This document shows, piece by piece, positions 1 to 8,122 of a DNA stretch of 26,523 bases (position 1 is the stretch's first letter; each line of letters begins with the position of its first letter). The notes under the pieces are model-generated. The model made no database searches and had not been told where the DNA came from. It saw only the letters and a list, made by a program, of their open reading frames with translations. The stretch covers positions 1-26,523 of the forward strand of contig CAYGQD010000081.1 of NCBI GenBank assembly GCA_964351855.1, written 5' to 3'. The translations under genes and the position numbers were made by a program. This DNA is from JBCDHN01 sp964351855. GTDB taxonomy: Bacteria > Verrucomicrobiota > Verrucomicrobiia > Verrucomicrobiales > DEV007.

Positions 1-1291
1 CGCGATAGACGATGGCGGCGTCGAGGGCTCCGGCGCGCATTTGGTTGACGAGGAAGTCGGCGGTGGGGACTTCGACGACGACGTTTTTCCGGATCGCGGT
101 TTCCAGGCCGCTGGAGCGCAGGATGCCAGTGGTCATGTAGCCGAGGGTGGACTGCTTTTGATGACAGATGCCGACCTTGAGGTTGGGCTTGGCAAGGTCC
201 GTTAGGGTTTTGATGCCGTGCGGGTTTCCTTCGCGGACGGCGATGCCGATGTCGGTTTCAGTGAGGAGGATGACTTCGGCGAAGTGCTCGGCGACAGGCG
301 GGACAAAACAGAGATCGCAGGCGAAATAGGCGTCGGGAAACTTGGGGTCGCTGGAGTCAGCCATCGTTTGCATGGCGGTGCAGAGGATGCCGCAGCCGTT
401 GAAGATGGTGGTGAGGGTGATGGCTTCGCGATCGGCAAAGGTCGCGAGCAAATTCTCGATCGCCGGGCGATTGACGCCGCCACTGTAGAGAATGAGTTCC
501 GGTCGAACCGCCCAGGTATCTCCGGGAATGGTCTCGAATCCTTTCTCTTGAAAAACGGTGCCTCCTCTTTTCGGCGCAGCGAGGTAACGGGCAAAGCGGA
601 GAGCGGCGGCTGGCTCGGTGCAGGAGGTGAGGATGGCGACGCTGACGGTGTCGGTTTGAGCGTCGAACTCGGGCACGCGAATGGCTTCGAGTCCTTCGAA
701 CTGGGGGACGGTGGAGTTCCAGATGATGGCGGCATCGACCGCGCCCACTTTGAGGTCAGCCGCGATCTCGGTGACGGTTGGTTTCATCACGGCGACCTGA
801 GCGGCGAGTTCATCCCAGCGTGCGCCGAGCGCCCGTTTCGTGGCTTTGCCGATGCTGGCGGCCTCGGGATTACCGGTGGCGACGTTGACATCGGCGCGGA
901 AGAGATCATCGAGCGTCCGGATGCCTTTCGGGTTCCCGGCGGCGACGGCGATCACAGGGTACTGGCGGACCAGCGGGATGACTTCGCGGATGACGCCTTT
1001 TTCACGGGCGACTTCGATTGCGGTTTCGTCGGCGGCGATGAAGAGATCGCCTCGCTTGGCGATTTGAAGCTGGCTGAGGAGGGTGCCGGTCCCGCCGTAT
1101 TGCAGCTGGAAAGTGGTGCCGAACTCTTCTTCGTACTGCTCCGTTGCAGCGAGGACTGGCTGTTGGATTCCGGCGGCGCAGAACACCATCAAGGTCTTTT
1201 CGGAATCGTTCGTTCCCTGCCGGTGGGTTAGGCCGATGACGACGAGACCGAGGGCGAGAACGGCGAGGAGACTGCCGATGAGCTTCTTCAT
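1..1291 (-). CDS. Tandem ModA-like periplasmic substrate-binding protein (3' end cut by window edge)
   Basis: 430 codons are readable and the frame is still open at the left edge. Residues 1-22 form a basic, hydrophobic signal peptide or anchor. Residues 34-262 read as a molybdate/sulfate-type binding protein: an Ala-Ala-Gly-Ile opening, YGGTGTLL near 65-72, GDLFIAAD at 81-88, and the late VGAVDAAIIWN hinge at 182-192. From about 265 a second copy of the same fold begins and repeats the landmarks (ACDLCF near 324-329, GALDAAIVY at 421-429), so the protein is a tandem duplication. The second copy has an unusual Cys set (C300, C304, C325, C328). The ATG at 1291 overlaps the upstream gene's TGA as ATGA, which fixes the start and suggests translational coupling. 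The family is recognised by motif reading; the ligand (molybdate, tungstate or a metal) is unknown. No permease or ATPase gene is visible, but one could lie beyond the edge. Confidence 0.85.
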   Translation of the reverse strand, partial: MKKLIGSLLAVLALGLVVIGLTHRQGTNDSEKTLMVFCAAGIQQPVLAATEQYEEEFGTTFQLQYGGTGTLLSQLQIAKRGDLFIAADETAIEVAREKGVIREVIPLVRQYPVIAVAAGNPKGIRTLDDLFRADVNVATGNPEAASIGKATKRALGARWDELAAQVAVMKPTVTEIAADLKVGAVDAAIIWNSTVPQFEGLEAIRVPEFDAQTDTVSVAILTSCTEPAAALRFARYLAAPKRGGTVFQEKGFETIPGDTWAVRPELILYSGGVNRPAIENLLATFADREAITLTTIFNGCGILCTAMQTMADSSDPKFPDAYFACDLCFVPPVAEHFAEVILLTETDIGIAVREGNPHGIKTLTDLAKPNLKVGICHQKQSTLGYMTTGILRSSGLETAIRKNVVVEVPTADFLVNQMRAGALDAAIVYR

Positions 1292-2097
1292 AACTTGGGT
1301 TTCCGATTCTTGAGAATCATTCCCGCGGAGAGGCCGAGGATGGCGGCGAGAACCATCCAAAACCAGGATAATTGGTCAGACGACTGGGTGGGTTCGGCGG
1401 TGCCGAAGGTGACGGTTTCCGGCTCGGTCGGCGCTTCCGGAGCGGGAGGCGGGGAGGAGGTTTCCGCGAGGAGTGGGCCGGAGTCGATCTCCCGAAGCCG
1501 GGTGTCCCAATCCACGTTCATGACCAAGTCCCAACCGGGGTTCTGTTCCTTGACCTGACAGGAACATGCGCCGGTGAGGTAGAAGCAGGCTTCGTCGATG
1601 CCTTCTTCATCCATGAGGTTGGCAGGCCAGATCCCGAGGACCCGACCGCGTCCAAAGACCGGAGCGATCCAGGGTTCGTCCGCCGGAAGAGCGTCGAATT
1701 CCTGACCGGCGAATTGGCGGGTGAGCGGCGAGGAACGGGGGAGGCGCAGGGCGGAGAATTTCAGATCCAGCTTGGGGCCGGGGCCGAGCTGGCTCGAAGG
1801 ATCGTTGGGATCGATCTCGGGCAATTCGGCGACGGAGGCGAAGAATTCCAGCCGAGCTGCTAACCGCGCGAACTGGGCATCGTCCGCTTCGGCGTTGCCG
1901 GAATCAATCTGCACCCAGACGGTGGAGTCGCCGCTGATAAGGCGATTGGCAATGTCCTGGAGCACGGGCGAATCTTCGAGTTCGCGGTTCGTCTGGCCCG
2001 GCCAGTTGTCGAGCGCGTAGCGAAAGACGGGGACGGTGCAGGCGAAGCTATCGGTAGCGACCAAGGCCAGGCTGAGGAGAAAGAGGTGAAGCTTCAT
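1288..2097 (-). CDS. Exported conserved hypothetical protein with CxC motif and C-terminal TM helix
   Basis: 269 residues, no named family recognised. Residues 1-19 are a signal peptide ending SFA, followed by Cys20 in the sequence CTVPVFRYALDNW; the lipobox is poor, so signal peptidase I cleavage is more likely than lipidation. The middle part carries FGRGRVLGIWP (148-158) and a Cys cluster C171, C178, C180 within GACSCQVKEQNPGWDL. A Pro/Glu-rich linker (about 214-240) leads to one TM helix (243-263) and a basic tail. The product should therefore sit in the periplasm, anchored at its C terminus in the inner membrane. It overlaps both operon partners by ATGA (start with the quinoprotein stop, stop with the binding-protein start). 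The CTVPVFRYAL opening looks like one I remember from Planctomycetes/Verrucomicrobia hypotheticals, but this is recollection only. The cysteines could form disulfides or bind a metal. Confidence 0.85.
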   Translation of the reverse strand: MKLHLFLLSLALVATDSFACTVPVFRYALDNWPGQTNRELEDSPVLQDIANRLISGDSTVWVQIDSGNAEADDAQFARLAARLEFFASVAELPEIDPNDPSSQLGPGPKLDLKFSALRLPRSSPLTRQFAGQEFDALPADEPWIAPVFGRGRVLGIWPANLMDEEGIDEACFYLTGACSCQVKEQNPGWDLVMNVDWDTRLREIDSGPLLAETSSPPPAPEAPTEPETVTFGTAEPTQSSDQLSWFWMVLAAILGLSAGMILKNRKPKL

Positions 2098-5000
2098 GAT
2101 GAGGGAGTGGAGAAACAGTGGACGCTGCCGTCTTCGCCCGCGATGAAGAGTTTACCCTGAGCAACGGCCATCCCGTCCCAGACCGGCAGACTTTCCAGGT
2201 CGAGTTCTTGGCGACGCGTCCCGTCCGTGGTCGAAACCATCTGCATCAGGGCTCCGTCCTCCCCGTTCAGAGCGCGGTCCTGGGCTTCCAGTTGTTCGTG
2301 AACGGCCGGATCTTTTTGGGTGAGGCGCTCGAAGGTATATTCTTCGTCGATCGTGTCCGGCGGGCCGGCGATGATGAGGGTGTCGTTCGCCAAGGCCATC
2401 GCCCGTGTGTACAACGGCACCCGATTGGCCCACTGATGTTCGACGTAGGTGTTGTTCTTCGGGAGATTAGTTTTGGTGGGGCCAGGTTTGGCCCGTTTCC
2501 CACGTTGGATCCAGAGGGCGGAACCGGAGATGCCTTTGCCGGAGTCCGCTCCGCTCATCACGCCGATGTTCTTGCCGCCGGATTCGTCATTCGCATTTCC
2601 GGCATCGAAGGAACAGGCGAGGACGGCGTTGTTCGCCTTGGCGCCTGGTGTTTGAAAGCGACTAGCGATTTCTTCAGCGGTGAGGGCCCGATGGTAAACG
2701 GCGAACTCATCGATCAAGGCGGCGGTGCGCTGGTTGGCCGGATATTCTCCGACCGGAGAGATTCCATCTCCACCAAGCTCGAGCGTCTGCACGGGGACTT
2801 TGGTCAGCAAGCCGCCGGAAGATTTCGTCGATGCCGACTCCTTGCCGTCGACATACAATTTCATCGCACCATCCTCGGAAAGCACGCCGACAAGGTGATG
2901 CCAGCCCGGGCTGAGTTGGCTCTTGCTTTCCGCGATCGAGAGTTGCGAATTCGCTCGAACTTGAAATTGCGGCTTTCCTTCGGTCAAGGTGAGGGCGTAT
3001 CCGTTGAGCGGCCCGCCGTGGGCGACAATGACGCCGGTTTTGGCGTCGGCCATGAGCCAGGTTTCCACGGTGATCGCGCATTCCGTGGGATCGATCCGGT
3101 CCGTTAGTTGGAACGAAACCGGCATTCCGCTCCCTTTGGGTTTCCGCCCCTTCACTCCAGAGGCGGCAGCTTCTTGGGTGTGATCGGTGATTTCCCGGCT
3201 CGCGGCGAAGAGTTGGTGTTCCAAGGTAGTCGTCCACTTCAGGTATTCCGGCTCGCGTCCGTAGCCATAGACGTTGTCCTGATCGAACACGAGGATGCGC
3301 CCGGAAGGGGCATACTTCCCAGCCTGGTAGTAACCGTTGTGACCGCCGGCGAAATTCTTCCCATAAACCCAGTAGCTGCGATGAAACCAGGTATCGTCGA
3401 GGAAACCCATCGGTGCAAAGACGTGGGCACCTTCGCCCGCCTGGGTTCCGCCTTGCAAGGCGGCGTTTCCGGAGATGGGCCCGATATCGATGCGGGTGCC
3501 GTCCTCGGCGATTTTTTGGGAACGCAGGTAGGTGAATTTGCCATCGGAAGAGAGAATGTCGTTCAACGCGACCGGCATCTGGAGCGTCTGGATGCGGTCC
3601 TGCAAGTCGCTCCCGGTTTCCGGATCGCGATCGTCGATGATCTTCTCGACCAGCTTCTCGCCGGTGGCGACGTCGAGCCGGAAGAAGCGCATCCCGCTGT
3701 CGAGGAAAGCGGAGCGTCCGGAGACGAAACTAACCACACCGTCTTCCACGAGGACACTTCCCGGAACCGGCCAGAGCGATTCCAGTTGTTCGAACACCAC
3801 GGTCCGGCGGTTGGACGGCGCGGCGCGGAATCGCCAGATCAGTTCTCCGCCGTCAGCCGTGACACAGTAGACGCAGCCATCGGCCGAGCCGAAAACCGCG
3901 CGGTTGTGTTGTATCGTGGGTGGGGAATCGACGCGTCCCCCGGCGGTGAAACTCCAGACCGGTTCGCCAGTGGCTTCGTCGAGCGCGTGTATGGTGTGGG
4001 CGTCGATCTCCGCAACGAAGACCTTGCCGCGGGCGATCGTTGGCGCGCTGAGTTTCCCGCCGATGTCCGCCTTCCAGGATTTGCCGAGGTCGCTCCCCAG
4101 ATTTTGCTCGGTGAAACCGCTCCGCTCGTTGTCGTGACGATAGGTCGGCCAATCATTCGGATCCTCCGGTTGGAGCTTCCATTTGATCTCGTAAGCCGGT
4201 CCTTTTTCGAGCCGTTGCTCCTCGGCAATCATCGGCGGTTCCGAGCCGGTCGCGGCGAGAACATTAAACCCATAGAGTTTCGCTTCCGGATAACAGGCAC
4301 AATTATGCGGCGGTGCATAAGTCAGACCGTTGGCCGGCATCACGCCGTAGAGACAACCACCGCGGACCCAGTGGTTAATATCCCAATGTTCCTGCTCGTG
4401 ATCGATAAACTCAATGCCGGTGCGCGATGGCATCAGATATTTATCCGTCGCTTTCGATATATAACAGCGATGATGAAACCAATAGGTCTCGACATCCGGC
4501 GGGAATTCTTTTTTCACTTCACCGGTAAAGGGATCCAGGCCGGTGAACACGCCGGTGTCTTTTCCGGAGGTGAGCGGAGCGGTCCAGACCAAGCCGCTGG
4601 CGACCAGCAAATCCTGGGGAGAGCGGTAGCCGGACTTGGGATCGCCGGCGGTCCAGAGCGTTTCACCGGTTTTCGCGTTCAAGCCCATCTTTTTACCATC
4701 GCCACCGGCATAGAGGACGATATCCTTATGGAGAACAATCCGAGGTCCGTAGTTAAATTCGAAGAGGCTGCGCCGGGTCGCGGTGGTATTGCGCCAGTTC
4801 TCTTCGCCGGACGAAGCTTTTAAACTGATAACCGAGTCACCATCATGATAGGCAACCTGATTCGCGTCGGCGACGAGTGACAACGGCGAGACTTTCGACT
4901 CCTTCGTCCAAAGCGTTTTCCCGGAAGTCACCTCGACGGCTCGTAGTTCGCGCGGTTGTTCGTTCCAGCTGAACTCTTTGGCAACGCGAGCTTGGTCGCC

Positions 5001-5984
5001 CGTGTTCAGCTTCACATTGAAATCGTCCAACGCCCAGATCGCGGGATTCGATAAGACAAACAGCTTTCCGTCCACCAGAACCATTTCTTCGGCTCCTTTC
5101 GTGTCATCATAGGTGGCGAGGATTTCTCCGGTGGCGGCATCGAGACAACTCACGGCAGCCCCGAGCGAGAGCGGCGCGAAAACGCGTTCCCCATCGGTCA
5201 CAAGGCGTTTCGCGAGTTGGGTCGGGCCGCTCTTGAGAGGCCACAGTTGATCGTGCCAATTCGCGATCGGCTGTTTCCAGAGGATCGTTCCGTTGAAAGC
5301 ATCACGCCCCACCAGCATCCACTTGGAAGGCAGCTGGATCGAGATCCGCGATCCTTCGTCCATAATATAGAAGAGCCGTCCGCCGCCGGAAACCAAGGCG
5401 CTCATGCTGGCCATGCGATCGTGATGACGCGACCACTTCGGACTGCCGAGCCACTGCAACCGCGTCGGTGGACCTACTTGTTCGTCCTGCGCGACGGCGT
5501 TGCCATTGGCGCTGTGGAAGTAGTGAGTCCAGTCGTCGATGTCGCTCGGTCGTGGCTTGATCGTCTTCTTCCAGGAATCGCCTTCTTTGATCATGGCGAC
5601 TCCGTTCGGACAGAGCACGCGATTCACTTCTTCCAGCGAAACGCCGTGAAGATCTTCCGCCACGACGAGGTTCACCAGATTATCAGAGAGCGGCAGCGTC
5701 TTTCCTTCGAGAAGATCCACCGAAACGGGCCCGTAAACGCCCTTTCCCCGAAGCATCGTCCGAGCCGTCGCCACCTGCTCCGGTGTTTCCGCCAACCCGT
5801 GAACCAGGTAACGCTCCGAAGCCCGCAATGCCCCGGTCAACTGTCCATCACCACTCCCAAGATGAAGAATCAAGCCGCCCTGGATCCCGGATTTCTCCAG
5901 AATGCGGCGAGCATCGTCAGGGGGTGCGGCAAACGCAGACGAGAGGCCAATCACCGTCCAGAGGCAAAGAAGAAGGGGTTTCAT
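2094..5984 (-). CDS. Secreted methyltransferase-fold / PQQ-like beta-propeller / LamG multidomain protein
   Basis: 1296 residues. Residues 1-20 are a classic signal peptide (start MKPLLLCLW, ending AFAA). Residues about 25-135 look like a class I SAM-methyltransferase Rossmann fold: glycine loop HLGSGDGQ at 41-48, then DNLVNLVVAEDLHGV and an EVNRVLCPNGV segment. From about 165 to 900 there are many PQQ-type propeller blades (repeats of DAATGE.., DGKLFV, WTFTAGG-like strands). Residues about 955-1105 form a concanavalin/LamG domain (WHHLVGVLSEDG, KLYVDGK, IDEFAVYHRALTAEEI). The last about 150 residues return to propeller-like sequence (AVAQGKLFIAGEDGSVHCF). The ATG at 5984 was chosen because it begins the signal peptide; a longer upstream frame would run into the TIR gene. 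No clear Shine-Dalgarno is seen. First gene of the three-gene ATGA-overlap operon. Whether it binds PQQ or is catalytic cannot be told from sequence. Confidence 0.9.
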   Translation of the reverse strand: MKPLLLCLWTVIGLSSAFAAPPDDARRILEKSGIQGGLILHLGSGDGQLTGALRASERYLVHGLAETPEQVATARTMLRGKGVYGPVSVDLLEGKTLPLSDNLVNLVVAEDLHGVSLEEVNRVLCPNGVAMIKEGDSWKKTIKPRPSDIDDWTHYFHSANGNAVAQDEQVGPPTRLQWLGSPKWSRHHDRMASMSALVSGGGRLFYIMDEGSRISIQLPSKWMLVGRDAFNGTILWKQPIANWHDQLWPLKSGPTQLAKRLVTDGERVFAPLSLGAAVSCLDAATGEILATYDDTKGAEEMVLVDGKLFVLSNPAIWALDDFNVKLNTGDQARVAKEFSWNEQPRELRAVEVTSGKTLWTKESKVSPLSLVADANQVAYHDGDSVISLKASSGEENWRNTTATRRSLFEFNYGPRIVLHKDIVLYAGGDGKKMGLNAKTGETLWTAGDPKSGYRSPQDLLVASGLVWTAPLTSGKDTGVFTGLDPFTGEVKKEFPPDVETYWFHHRCYISKATDKYLMPSRTGIEFIDHEQEHWDINHWVRGGCLYGVMPANGLTYAPPHNCACYPEAKLYGFNVLAATGSEPPMIAEEQRLEKGPAYEIKWKLQPEDPNDWPTYRHDNERSGFTEQNLGSDLGKSWKADIGGKLSAPTIARGKVFVAEIDAHTIHALDEATGEPVWSFTAGGRVDSPPTIQHNRAVFGSADGCVYCVTADGGELIWRFRAAPSNRRTVVFEQLESLWPVPGSVLVEDGVVSFVSGRSAFLDSGMRFFRLDVATGEKLVEKIIDDRDPETGSDLQDRIQTLQMPVALNDILSSDGKFTYLRSQKIAEDGTRIDIGPISGNAALQGGTQAGEGAHVFAPMGFLDDTWFHRSYWVYGKNFAGGHNGYYQAGKYAPSGRILVFDQDNVYGYGREPEYLKWTTTLEHQLFAASREITDHTQEAAASGVKGRKPKGSGMPVSFQLTDRIDPTECAITVETWLMADAKTGVIVAHGGPLNGYALTLTEGKPQFQVRANSQLSIAESKSQLSPGWHHLVGVLSEDGAMKLYVDGKESASTKSSGGLLTKVPVQTLELGGDGISPVGEYPANQRTAALIDEFAVYHRALTAEEIASRFQTPGAKANNAVLACSFDAGNANDESGGKNIGVMSGADSGKGISGSALWIQRGKRAKPGPTKTNLPKNNTYVEHQWANRVPLYTRAMALANDTLIIAGPPDTIDEEYTFERLTQKDPAVHEQLEAQDRALNGEDGALMQMVSTTDGTRRQELDLESLPVWDGMAVAQGKLFIAGEDGSVHCFSTPSS

Positions 5985-6036
5985 AAATGGAGAAACTAGC
6001 GAGACTCTGGTTTCTAGCAAACGACTTCCTTGCTCC

Positions 6037-6909
6037 TTACAAATCCATTTTCTCCCACTCAATCCCATTGTGCCACTCATTCCCGCCAGCGGCGTAGGAA
6101 AGGAATCTTGCGAGAATCTCGTTCGCACCAAAGTTCGCGTTGATGGCTTGGTAGTGGTTTTCAATCGAACCTTCCTGATATTCTAAATCGAAACCTTCCT
6201 CGGCGTCACCACAGCACTGGATATAGCTGTCGTATCCTTCCGTTCCCAAAATCAAAAACGGATCGTGCGGAATTTTCAGGCCGTCGATTGCTTCCTTCAT
6301 CTCTTCCACGGTTGGATCTTGAATGATGCGCGCTCCGGAGATGTCGAGCTGCATCCCCACGGCTCGCCCATTGAAGATCGGCTCGATCGCTGGAGTCGGC
6401 GAAGGATGGGTTTCGGCCGGGGAAGTCGCGGACGTTGGCTCGGGATTCGCACGAGCGCTGGTGACGTGTCCGCGCAGGTTCCGAGCCATTTTCGCCAAGA
6501 CACGATTCACCTCTCCATCGCTCATCGCTTCGAGCGGCGTGGTAGAGTCATTCACCGCATGATAGGCGGCGAAATCATCGGCGAGGAGACAATCTGCGAG
6601 AAGAATCCAGTAGAGTCGAATCTCCTGTTGGTCAGCGTAGTTCAGGATGCGCGGCAGCTCGTTTTCGTGAATGAAATCGGAGTTCTGGAAGTTGGGGCTT
6701 ACCAGGAGGATCGCCGCGCTGCAGGTGTCGATCGCTTCCATGATTTCGTCGGAAAACCGGTCTCCGGCTTCGATTTTTCCCCGGTCGATCCACGGCTGGA
6801 GGAGTCCGGCTCGAACCAGAGGGCTCAGCTGGGATTCCACCCGCGCGAGCCAGGCGGCGTCTTTGCGGCTGTAGCTGATGAAGATTCGCTCAGGGATGCG
6901 TTTCGCCAT
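6037..6909 (-). CDS. TIR-domain protein with additional C-terminal domain
   Basis: 290 residues, no signal peptide, so cytoplasmic. Residues about 7-145 are a bacterial TIR domain: RIFISYSRKD (8-17), WIDRGKIEAGDRF (40-52), AAILLVSPNFQNSDFI (65-80), then HENELPRIL, in which Glu84 sits where TIR NADases carry the catalytic glutamate. A Ser/Pro/Thr-rich linker (about 152-178) leads to a second domain (about 179-290) with IPHDPFLILGTEGYDSYIQ, FDLEYQEGS and a terminal GIEWEKMDL. That domain resembles sequences I have seen among immunity-type hypotheticals, but I cannot assign a family. Bacterial TIR proteins often consume NAD+ on infection or stress; that role is inferred. The gene lies 52 bp upstream of the quinoprotein gene on the same strand, and 114 bp from the divergent RidA-family gene. 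Confidence 0.85.
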   Translation of the reverse strand: MAKRIPERIFISYSRKDAAWLARVESQLSPLVRAGLLQPWIDRGKIEAGDRFSDEIMEAIDTCSAAILLVSPNFQNSDFIHENELPRILNYADQQEIRLYWILLADCLLADDFAAYHAVNDSTTPLEAMSDGEVNRVLAKMARNLRGHVTSARANPEPTSATSPAETHPSPTPAIEPIFNGRAVGMQLDISGARIIQDPTVEEMKEAIDGLKIPHDPFLILGTEGYDSYIQCCGDAEEGFDLEYQEGSIENHYQAINANFGANEILARFLSYAAGGNEWHNGIEWEKMDL

Positions 6910-7023
6910 GCGACGAATACTAACTATTCCGCGAAAAGTTGCCAGAACTTACCGCGCCAGCTTCCGGCGTGGTCGCGAAAATGAGCATTGCAAGGGAGAG
7001 GGAGCCACGCTAGGGCTGTGGCC

Positions 7024-7461
7024 ATGTCAGCCGAACAAAAAGCCAAGGACCTGGGGATCGATCTGAGCCCGCAAGAAGCCGGATATCTCAATCTCTGCAT
7101 CAAAAGCGGGAACCAACTGATCACCTCCGGGCATGTCAGTGATCAGAAGGGCGTCTTGGGGAAAGATCTGACGGTTGAGCAGGGCTACGAAGCGGCGAAG
7201 AACTGCTGCGAGAAGATTCTGCGTTCCGTCCACAGCACGCACGGAACCCTCGATGGTTTGCGCGTGATCAAGCTCCTGGGCTGCGTTTATTCAGTCCCGG
7301 ATTTTACGGATCAACACCTGGTCATCAATGGAGCTTCCGATTTGCTCCACGAACTCTATGGCAAAGACGGCGATGGCTATCATGCTCGCAGCGCGCTCGG
7401 TTTCGTCGCGCTGCCCACCGGGGTGGCTGTGGAAGTGGAAGCGGTTTTCGAGATCCTTTAA
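7024..7461 (+). CDS. RidA/YjgF-family protein
   Basis: 145 residues with the whole RidA-like fold: an N-terminal LGIDLSP start, GKDLTVEQGYEAAKNC (46-61), VIKLLGCVYSVPDFTDQH (81-98), NGASDLLHELYG (102-113), HARSALGFVALP (120-131) and VEVEAVFEI (136-144). Arg122 and Glu139 match the substrate-binding Arg and nearby Glu of RidA enamine/imine deaminases, so deaminase activity is plausible. Overall it resembles the subfamily with the longer N-terminal helix rather than archetypal RidA, so the substrate is open. The ATG at 7024 was chosen over an in-frame TTG at 6988, whose extra 12 residues (QGRGSHARAV..) do not fit the family. A purine-rich GGGAGAGGGAG lies about 20 nt upstream, too far to be a good ribosome site. 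It converges on the LprI-like gene with only 3 bp between stop codons. Confidence 0.92.
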   Translation: MSAEQKAKDLGIDLSPQEAGYLNLCIKSGNQLITSGHVSDQKGVLGKDLTVEQGYEAAKNCCEKILRSVHSTHGTLDGLRVIKLLGCVYSVPDFTDQHLVINGASDLLHELYGKDGDGYHARSALGFVALPTGVAVEVEAVFEIL

Positions 7462-7464
7462 CCG

Positions 7465-8091
7465 CTAGTCAATCACGAAATCGACGCCGGTGATCCGAAA
7501 GCGTCCGTCGCGACCTTCATCGATGAAAAGGTTCATCCCGCCGCCTTCGTAGTAGATGAAGTTTCCGCCGTCCATCAGCTCAAGCGTCTCGTTCTGACTG
7601 GCCGACGGATCGAAGGGAAACATCGCCACGACATCGATCGGCGCGACCATGAACGCGAGTTCGCGATTGCCGGTTCTGTAGGCTTGGAAGAAGATTTCTG
7701 CGGCTCTCCACTCCGTCGCGGCGCCTTCGACTTCGTTGCCGACGGGCCCGAGTTCGAACCGTTGGGCGATTTGGCCAATCCGCTCCTTCGTGAGGCGAGC
7801 TTGGGTTCCGAGCAACAGCATGGAATAGGCGGTGCCACCGCGCATCTCATCGGCCATGGCAGCGGCTTCGGCATCGCGAAAAGCAACCCACGCGTTCTGG
7901 GCGGCTCGGAAGAGTTCCACCGCTTGCTCGTCGTGCAGCTTTTCCAAGGCGGCTTGGTAGACGCTGTTGAGCGCCTCGTCCGCAAACTCGGCTTGAATGC
8001 CAGCTTGCTCGGTCATCTCCGCCTGAGTTTGGGCAGAGACAGAGATCGCTGAGATAATCAGGGCAAGTGGGAGAAACAAAAAACGGTTCAT
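7465..8091 (-). CDS. LprI-like (DUF1311) exported protein with extra C-terminal domain
   Basis: 208 residues starting MNRFLFLPLALIIS, with a signal peptide ending at about SVSAQ (residues 1-21). Residues about 28-115 match the lysozyme-inhibitor LprI-like N-terminal (DUF1311) pattern: LNSVYQAALEKL, then a conserved aQ.aWv.fRDAE segment (AAQNAWVAFRDAE), then GGTAYSMLLLGTQARLTKERIGQI. The conserved cysteines usual in this family after the RDAE segment and before the LT..R segment are Ala and Gly here, so the family disulfide is missing. The remaining about 90 residues (FFQAYRTGNRELAF ... YYEGGGMNLFIDEGRDGRFRITGVDFVID) form an additional domain I do not recognise. It lies 31 bp downstream of the dipeptide epimerase on the same strand and is probably cotranscribed with it. 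A longer frame reaching 8220 would overlap the epimerase and precede the signal peptide, so it was not used. Confidence 0.8.
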   Translation of the reverse strand: MNRFLFLPLALIISAISVSAQTQAEMTEQAGIQAEFADEALNSVYQAALEKLHDEQAVELFRAAQNAWVAFRDAEAAAMADEMRGGTAYSMLLLGTQARLTKERIGQIAQRFELGPVGNEVEGAATEWRAAEIFFQAYRTGNRELAFMVAPIDVVAMFPFDPSASQNETLELMDGGNFIYYEGGGMNLFIDEGRDGRFRITGVDFVID

Positions 8092-8122
8092 GGCGGGACT
8101 CTGGATGAAAGAACCAGAACTG

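Noticed and set aside
218..1231. 337-residue plus-strand frame
   Set aside because: It lies antisense to the tandem binding protein, which has clear family motifs; composition is that of a shadow frame (Gly/Asp/Glu-rich, no domain).
3108..4823. 571-residue plus-strand frame
   Set aside because: Antisense to the PQQ/LamG protein; no recognisable domain, and the minus strand reads continuous propeller repeats.
5985..6164. Sixty-residue N-terminal extension of the PQQ/LamG protein
   Set aside because: It precedes a perfect signal peptide and overlaps the end of the TIR gene.
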